A stretch of DNA of 33,995 bases. Source: Chara braunii. Its lineage: Eukaryota; Streptophyta; Charophyceae; Charales; Characeae. A program made the position numbers and the translations under genes. Positions 29,297 to 33,995 of this stretch are shown piece after piece. Each line of letters starts with the position of its first letter. Position 1 is the first letter of the stretch. A model generated the notes under the pieces. The model was given only the letters and a program-made list of their open reading frames with translations, was not told the origin of the DNA and searched no databases. The stretch is from the NCBI GenBank assembly GCA_003427395.1, contig BFEA01000242.1:899058-933052 (forward strand), written 5' to 3'.

Positions 29297-30125
29297 GAGC
29301 TATATTCTTCTCTTTTTTTTCCTTTTTTTTTTCTTTTTATAACTTACAAGACTCCCATCCCACCACTCCTCTCGATATATATCTCCTGGCGCACCCCCAC
29401 TCCATTTCTATCTTACCTCATGCGAGGAACATCACTCTCTACTGGAGCAACCTGACCAGACAGCGGACGCGGGCACCGATGCTGAATCAGCTCCCCCATT
29501 CAGCCCCAGTTGAGGCACTAGTGTACAAGCCTCGTTATACGGGAACCTCGGGAGCTAGGCACATAGTTCTCAGCTAGTCCCGTGAGTAGTGAGGGCAGCC
29601 ATAGGCAGTGTCTAATGATCAACTAACCAAGGTCTTAACCTATGAGCCCCTCTAAGTACTAACCTAGATCAGCTCGGGTCATATATGTCTACTGTTAGCG
29701 GTTGAGTATGCTGGTTGTTATGTGAGCTAATGTGATATCATAGTCTATGTGGATATGTGTGGTTGCTTTCTGCTTCTGATGAGCCTTGCTTATGTCTGTT
29801 CGCTAGGGAGAATCAACCAGTGGTAATGGTGGAGACCTTGACCGTCGTCTAACAACTACCCCCAACCTGCCTCTGATAACCCACCACCCCGAAATGGGTC
29901 CACAGACATTGAGAGTAGGACACACCTCTTGATTCGACATTGGTTTCCCTACAAGCTAACCCTCCCCACCATAGGACTGCCACGATATCACCATGCACCC
30001 AACCAACCCCTTACTGCTCACCTGCCCAAGAGAGTAGCATCCATCCCACATCAACTTTCCCGCAGGAAAGGCACACGTCCCCACCCGAAACCATGTAGAG
30101 GATCATCCCTTAGCTGATATGATGA

Positions 30126-30200
30126 ATGAGCATAGTCGGAGTCAAACTCAGGACCTCCAAGTTAGTATATCAGAGCTCTACCCACTGAGCTATTGAGGTC
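30126..30200 (-). other. tRNA-like module 3 of the compound retroposon
   Basis: The minus strand has A-box TAGCTCAGTGGGTAGAGC (plus coordinates 30175-30192) and a B-box-like GAGTTTGACTCC (30138-30149), with tRNA-like spacing. The acceptor stem does not close cleanly, so it is a tRNA-derived internal promoter module rather than a functional tRNA gene. Confidence 0.6.
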
Positions 30201-30286
30201 GTTGGTCTGTAAGGGCGCTATGCCAGGCTCGGGACAAGTACGTGGGGCGCAACCTACACCAACCAATTGTGCTCAGGGGAAGTTGT

Positions 30287-30356
30287 GGGCCGACAAAGTC
30301 AAACCCACAACCTCCCCGTTGCAACACCGGAGCTCTGCCCACTGAGCTACCACGTG
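30287..30356 (-). other. tRNA-like module 2 of the compound retroposon
   Basis: A-box TAGCTCAGTGGGCAGAGC (near 30332-30349) and B-box-like GGGTTTGACTTTG (about 30294-30306). The sequence GGGAGGTTGTGGGTTTGAC parallels module 1's GGAGGTCGTGGGTTCAAC, so the modules are related. No convincing mature tRNA fold. Confidence 0.6.
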
Positions 30357-30410
30357 CTTTCTTACCAACTGACCGTCTTGAAGGTAAGACGCCAAGCATG
30401 CCACAGGCAC

Positions 30411-30490
30411 TATCGTGGGGGCAATGGGAGTTGAACCCACGACCTCCTGAGTGCCGCTTGAACGCCTTACCAACTGAGCTACACCTAGTT
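30411..30490 (-). other. tRNA-like module 1 at the 5' end of the retroposon
   Basis: A-box TAGCTCAGTTGGTAAGGCG and B-box GGGTTCAACTCCC are well formed. The module starts a few bases inside the target-site duplication, where a SINE head is expected. It is the best-preserved of the three and could be reported as a pseudo-tRNA by a tRNA finder. Confidence 0.65.
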
Positions 30491-30512
30491 GGAGGAGCTA
30501 TATTCTTCTCTT

Positions 30513-30790
30513 AATTTCATCTTTCACTACCCACTTACCACTACTCCTAAGCCTGTACAGGAGACCCTTGCACCCCGGTGGGGGGGGCCCACTAACACAA
30601 AGACCGAACATTTGCCACGAGCTGCGCCTCCCTCCTAATTCCCCCACCCACCATCGAGTAGCAGCAGTGGCTATGGCCAACACTCTCCCACACACCACAC
30701 ACAATGCACTCATGCGCACACTCACACCCGTGTTGGTCATTGACCCGACTACCGGTCAGGGGTTTCAAGTGGGCCACAGAGTGCATCACA
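30513..30790. other. No gene; simple GC- and CA-rich sequence
   Basis: A G8 run lies near 30580 and CACACACC near 30700. Nothing else recognised. Confidence 0.4.
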
Positions 30791-30795
30791 GGCGG

Positions 30796-30866
30796 TCATG
30801 GGGTTAGAACCCACCACCTCATGAATGCCACTTGCGTGCCTAACCAACTGGATAGTCGTTTGTCCC
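30796..30866 (-). other. Separate tRNA-like element
   Basis: The minus strand has a partial A-box CCAGTTGGTTAGGCACG and B-box GGGTTCTAACCCC, with ATGAGGTGGTGGGTTC between, echoing the modules at 30126-30490. It lies outside the 18-bp duplication, so it belongs to another insertion. No tail or target repeat identified. Confidence 0.5.
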
Positions 30867-30919
30867 CTTTGAGCCAAGCGGGAGACAGTACTTTCGTTTC
30901 TCCTATGGAAGAAGTTTCT

Positions 30920-31017
30920 GGCCCTCGCCGCACCACTCACGAAAAGTATGCTGCTCCATGTTCTTGGGGAAGATCCATTCTCATTTCGGACATCCGGTGA
31001 GTGGTGCGGCGGCGTCC
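30920..31017 (+). mobile_element. Foldback MITE, copy A
   Basis: Inverted ends GCCGCACCACTCAC and GTGAGTGGTGCGGC. The internal core CATGTTCTTGGGGAAGATCC then ATTCTCATTTCG is shared with the other copies. Confidence 0.75.
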
Positions 31018-31121
31018 TCTTTCACGCTCGGTAATTTTTTTATTTTTATTTTTTTTCTCGGTAAAACCTACTCACGCAGTCGACGCTCTGTAGAGGTCAC
31101 GTCACTGATGTTACTTGACTT

Positions 31122-31175
31122 CTCTTTTTTTTTTTTCTTTTTTTCTTTTTTTAAAGCCCAGGTTGTTGTAGAGCC
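31122..31175 (-). repeat. Retroposon 3' end with A-rich tail
   Basis: The minus strand reads CTCTACAACAACCTGGGCTT then an A-rich tail with interspersed G. Same 3' end as 18046-18100. Confidence 0.55.
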
Positions 31176-31456
31176 GGGATACTAGACGGACGTAGGGGTG
31201 GGAGGGGGATGCTTCACTCTCGGGACAGCAGGAGGGGACGGGATCTGTGAAAGGGGTGGGAAGGAAGCGTGTTAGGCAGTGTTGTTTGAGAAAGCTACCC
31301 GTAGGCGAAGCTGGACTATGGCCAACAACAGAAAAAAATGGGCATCGCTACGCCACTCCCGAGATGTGCAAAATGAGAATGAACTTCCTCCTAGAACATG
31401 GCCAGATGCCTCCGCTACATTTTTTGTCTTTTTCACGTTTGGAGAGTGGTGTGGCG

Positions 31457-31651
31457 GGACATCCGTTAAAATTCGAACGATACAGAGAAGATTAGGGCCA
31501 GATCCCACTAGCCCCTATTGTTCATTTCTGACCGTTGATCTTCGTAATCGAGGGTGAAAAATGAATAATCCAGGGTAGTGAGATCTGACCATAGGCATGG
31601 ATGACACGCATAAAAAATCGAGAAATGGTCCCAAAAAAAAAAAAAAAAAAA
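31457..31651 (+). pseudogene. U6 snRNA retropseudogene with poly(A) and a hairpin insertion
   Basis: 31457-31495 matches the 5' half of U6 from GGACATCCG through AACGATACAGAGAAGATTAG, including the ACAGAG box. 31595-31632 matches the 3' half, GATGACACGCAT..AAATCGAGAAATGGTCC, the plant-type 3' end. It lacks the first U6 bases and about 12 bases (CCCCTGCGCAAG region) and has extra As. A 19-nt A tail follows (31633-31651). A perfect 13-bp duplication GAGTGGTGTGGCG flanks it (31444-31456, 31652-31664), showing LINE-type retroposition. Not functional: no upstream U6 promoter, broken core. Confidence 0.85.
31496..31594. mobile_element. Small foldback element inside the U6 retropseudogene
   Basis: About 99 bp whose arms pair over about 38 bp with few gaps: GGCCAGATCCCACTAGCCC..TTCATTT on the left against GGTCAGATCTCACTACCC..TTCATTT read inward from the right. 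TAG lies at both junctions (GATTAG before, ATAG after), possibly a target repeat. No ORF. Confidence 0.65.
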
Positions 31652-31736
31652 GAGTGGTGTGGCGAGGCGCAAAAGCGCGTGTTCGCATAATGTTCCTCTC
31701 TCCACCACTCTACACATGCCCCAAAGGCAAAAAAAT

Positions 31737-31866
31737 GGGCCTCGCTGCACTACTCTCGAAATGTGTAAAACGAGAGTGAATCGTCCCCTTAAACATGGAA
31801 AGATGCACGGCCATAATTTTTTTTTTTTTTTTTTTTTTGCATGTCGAGAGCAGTGCAGCGAGCCCC
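31737..31866 (-). mobile_element. Foldback MITE, copy C
   Basis: The ends GGGCCTCGCTGCACTACTCTC and GAGAGCAGTGCAGCGAGCCCC pair with one mismatch. The core on the minus strand is GTGCATCTTTCCATGTTTAA then GGGGACGATTCACTCTC. A 22-nt T run (31817-31838) lies inside. Confidence 0.8.
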
Positions 31867-31960
31867 AATATGCCGGTGTTTGTTGGCGGTGTATCTTTCC
31901 ACGGTGTACAGGACGATGCATTCTGATTTCGCATATATGGTGAGTAGTGCAGCGGGGCCC
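31867..31960 (+). mobile_element. Foldback MITE, copy D (left end missing or shared with C)
   Basis: The core TGTATCTTTCCACGGTGTAC then ACGATGCATTCTGATTTCGC and right end GGTGAGTAGTGCAGCGGGGCCC match the family. The left terminal repeat is absent, so it is truncated or shares the right arm of copy C. Confidence 0.6.
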
Positions 31961-32317
31961 AATAACGGGAAAGAAGTAACAGAACCGCGCTAAAGGAGAC
32001 TGCTTGCTTTATGGTGAAAGTTCGAATCCAGATAGGGCCTCGCGAACCTGGAGATGAGAATAGGTGCGGACTATTGAGTAGAGCTCAGCTACTCCAGCAT
32101 AGAATACAACCACTGATTGCAACTAGTAAGTAGGACGAGGAACTTTTGACACAAGTGAACTATGGGTACAATTCGGGTCCCTAACGGGTCTCATCGAAAG
32201 CGAAGCTGGCTAATGTTGCCAGAAGGTTATCTCCGGGTTGAATTGTGGGTCCCCGACCCTCTTCATTTACATTTCGTAGTAAATCACCCTTTTTTTGGAA
32301 AAAAAAAAGAAAAGATA
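31961..32317. other. No gene recognised
   Basis: A B-box-like GTTCGAATCC is at 32020-32029 on the plus strand, but no A-box at the right distance is evident. Confidence 0.35.
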
Positions 32318-32441
32318 GGGCCTCGCCGCACTACTCACCCAACGGAAAAAGAGACAAAAATGATGGAGGTGCATCTTTCCGTGTTCTAGGGGAAGATTCA
32401 TTCTCATTTTGTACAATTTGGTGAGTAGTGCCCCCAAGCCC
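32318..32441 (+). mobile_element. Foldback MITE, copy E
   Basis: The ends GGGCCTCGCCGCACTACTCACC and GGTGAGTAGTGCCCCCAAGCCC pair over the inner 13 bases or more. The core is AGGTGCATCTTTCCGTGTTC then TAGGGGAAGATTCATTCTC. ATA occurs on both sides (32315-32317 and 32442-32444), a candidate 3-bp target repeat. The best-preserved copy. Confidence 0.8.
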
Positions 32442-32548
32442 ATACTCTAATGCACAGGAGAGGGGACGGATGCGCATGGAAGACAGAGTAAAAGAGACCC
32501 CATGCACATGAGAGAGAACCCATGTGGTATAGAAACTCGAGGTGCTTA

Positions 32549-32660
32549 CATACTCACACTGGCAGTTTCAAAAATGCATCTGGCTTCAATTCCGGCCACA
32601 ACGGGAAGAATATGACATCACGTTCAAGAGCTTCTTTGGAAAGGTCCTAGTGTGAGTATG
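32549..32660. mobile_element. MITE family 2, short copy
   Basis: Perfect 12-bp inverted ends CATACTCACACT / AGTGTGAGTATG enclose 112 bp. The same end sequence (GGGCAYRCTCACACTAG) bounds the element at 33551-33749. The interior faintly reads EEYDITFKSFF on the plus strand. Confidence 0.55.
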
Positions 32661-32663
32661 CCC

Positions 32664-32990
32664 TTGTTCGTTGTCTGGCATATGAAAGAGAAAAGAACCA
32701 TAGAGAACAGAAAAGGGGACACAGGAAAGGAAATCAGATAAACTACTGGATCTCAAGCCAAGGGACAACCCCAATCTTTCTTAGGACTTTCGACGCAGAC
32801 CCGACTTGCGGGAGTGATTGAAGAGCTAGCCATTGGCCTTGGTCAAGTACTTGACAATTCAAAAAGTATCTGAATGTATCGACTGTACACCAGATACATT
32901 GCGACTGATCGAACATTTTGAATGTATTGACCCCCGTCCACATACATTTGGGCGGCTGGGTAGGTGTAGGGAGCTACCTTCTTCACCTGA
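32664..32990. other. No gene recognised
   Basis: Short ORFs only. The GAATGTAT phrase recurs near 32873 and 32919. Confidence 0.35.
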
Positions 32991-33068
32991 ACGCAATGCA
33001 CCCTGATTTTGGCTGCTGTATGACACCGCAAAGCTCGCTTGTACATTCATAATCAGGGTGCATTGTGT
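32991..33068. repeat. 78-bp foldback with 18-bp arms
   Basis: The arm ACGCAATGCACCCTGATT (32991-33008) pairs with AATCAGGGTGCATTGTGT (33051-33068) at 17 of 18 positions around a 42-nt loop. No target repeat identified. Confidence 0.65.
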
Positions 33069-33550
33069 CCGGGGAAGGCCCAACTGGTGCTATATGGTCA
33101 CATCGTATGGAGGCACAACCCTGGGCATTTCCGCAAGTAGTTTCATGTTTTCCCACCAAGTGTAAACGTTGCATACGTTGGGCATGCCCCTGGGTTCATA
33201 TACTCATTTTTGTGACTCCCGTGTAGTTTCCCCTATCATCATATACTTACTCAGCATGGGCATAGCGCCACTGGGGATGACCCTCATGCTATGCTAACTT
33301 AGCAAGGAATATGCCAACTTTGCAATGATGTAGCACGAGTGGGGATGGGCCTAATGGAGAGGGTGAGGCAGTCAACGAAGGGCAGAGGACTTTGTGGCCT
33401 CTATGGCAAATGCAGCATGGAACACCTCCTCGGTTGAATCAAAGAGCAGGTATATGTATTCGATGTCGAAGTCCTCTTTTAGGCCCTATTCGAGGCCTTA
33501 TTTTGGGGAGAGAGGAGCCAAGGGAGGGAAGTTTGGGGCAGAAAGTGTGA
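33069..33550. other. No gene recognised
   Basis: Short phrases repeat (GGGCATGCCC-like near 33180; CACTGGGGATGACCCTCATGC near 33270 and GAGTGGGGATGGGCCTAATGG near 33338). No coding signal. Confidence 0.35.
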
Positions 33551-33749
33551 GGGCACACTCACACTAGCACCCTCACACCAGGACTTCGCTAGATTTAATT
33601 AAGTGACTGCATATAGACCACATCTTGACTGACTGCAGTGACGTCCAGTGCTTTGTAGAAATAAAATGTAGAATAGAATATACCCTAATACCCTAGTGTG
33701 AGCATTGTAGAAATAGAATATACCCTAATACCCTAGTGTGAGCATGCCC
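33551..33749. mobile_element. MITE family 2, 199-bp copy with duplicated right end
   Basis: The ends GGGCACACTCACACTAG and CTAGTGTGAGCATGCCC pair at 15 of 17 positions. TGA flanks both sides (33548-33550, 33750-33752), a candidate 3-bp target repeat. The right end is tandemly duplicated (33667-33705 and 33706-33745; unit starts TGTAGAA and ends GTGAGCAT). Confidence 0.7.
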
Positions 33750-33837
33750 TGAGCAGGGGCGATTATCGTCTCCTCATAGTTTCGGAGCCTTGCGCTTCTG
33801 GAGATCTAGGGGGTGGACCAGTAGCGGGAGGGGTCTG

Positions 33838-33995
33838 GTAAATTTTAATTTAATTTAATTATAATTTATAAATATAATTTTAAATTAAAAATTATAAAGG
33901 GGTTGTGGTATGGTAGTGGTAGTGTGTGAGTGTGAGTGTGAGCGTGAGCGTGGGTTGGCAGGCGTCGTCGCTGTTGATTGATTGATTGAAGGAGG
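33838..33995. repeat. AT-rich low-complexity and short simple repeats
   Basis: 33838-33898 is AATTTAATTTAATT-type sequence. GTGTGAGTGTGAG repeats follow (about 33921-33950) and (TGAT)n near the window end. Confidence 0.85.

Larger units (their letters stand above)
29315..30494 (-). mobile_element. 1.18-kb poly(A) retroposon with three tRNA-like modules and 18-bp TSD
   Basis: The 18-bp GAGCTATATTCTTCTCTT occurs perfectly on both sides (29297-29314 and 30495-30512). On the minus strand the 3' end is an A-rich tail (29315-29338). Directly inside the 5' end is a tRNA-like module, and two more follow in the same orientation. On the minus strand the 5' flank ends ..AAATT just before the duplication AAGAGAAG, so the nick site reads TT/AAGA, like LINE endonuclease targets. 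This is a SINE-like retroposon mobilised by a LINE, unusually long and with multiple heads. The 3' body (29345-30125) has no recognisable ORF. Confidence 0.78.
31340..31670 (-). mobile_element. Foldback MITE, copy B, split by a U6 retrocopy
   Basis: The left end GGCATCGCTACGCCACTCCC pairs with the right end GAGTGGTGTGGCGAGGC (31652-31668). The core on the minus strand is ATGTTCTAGGAGGAAGTTC then ATTCTCATTTTGC. The right end is present twice because the U6-derived insertion at 31457-31651 duplicated GAGTGGTGTGGCG. Confidence 0.7.

Noticed and set aside
32020-32029. B-box GTTCGAATCC as a tRNA gene or SINE
   Set aside because: No A-box at the right spacing, no stems and no tail.
32578-32640. 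LQFRPQREEYDITFKSFF as an RNase H fragment inside MITE family 2
   Set aside because: Too short to separate from chance.

Overview
This window looks like a repeat-dense, non-genic stretch of a nuclear genome from the green lineage, most likely a streptophyte. The evidence is a U6 snRNA-derived sequence with the plant-type 3' end, a Ty3/gypsy chromovirus whose primer binding site resembles the plant initiator-Met site, and LINE, Penelope-like, SINE-like and MITE-like elements. A charophyte alga such as Chara would fit, but the sequence alone cannot prove it. I found no intact host protein gene. Almost everything recognisable is a transposable element, usually broken by a later one.

Left third (about 300-15000). 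A Penelope-like retroelement (PLE) lies on the minus strand. Its order is CCHC knuckle, charged region, SAP-like segment, GIY-YIG nuclease, then reverse transcriptase, so the nuclease is upstream of the RT (the permuted layout). A complete but dead Ty3/gypsy chromovirus (1601-12561, minus strand) sits inside it, flanked by the 4-bp repeat AGTT. That chromovirus was in turn hit by a solo LTR (3052-4359, target repeat GATA) and by a poly(A) retroposon (about 4925-5583). The chromovirus has gag, protease, RT, RNase H, integrase and chromodomain, with recurrent TAG stops and several frameshifts.

Middle (15000-24830). There are LINE remnants (an endonuclease piece near 16.8-17.5 kb and a long RT-distal ORF at 18945-20633 ending in poly(A)), a TA-flanked MITE (18310-18501), and a second, diverged copy of the solo-LTR family interrupted by microsatellites and a 490-N gap. 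Three different tandem repeats with periods of about 53, 45 and 92 bp follow back to back.

Right third (24830-33995). After a feature-poor stretch comes a hairpin/polypyrimidine repeat family that contains an exact Nextera mate-pair junction adapter at 28586-28623, which is an assembly artefact. Next is a 1.18-kb poly(A) retroposon with three tRNA-like modules and an 18-bp target-site duplication. It is followed by a cluster of one foldback MITE family in several copies, one of them split by a U6 retropseudogene that itself carries a hairpin insertion, and then by a second MITE family. Order of insertion can be read at several places: PLE, then gypsy, then solo LTR; and MITE, then U6 retrocopy, then (probably) hairpin.
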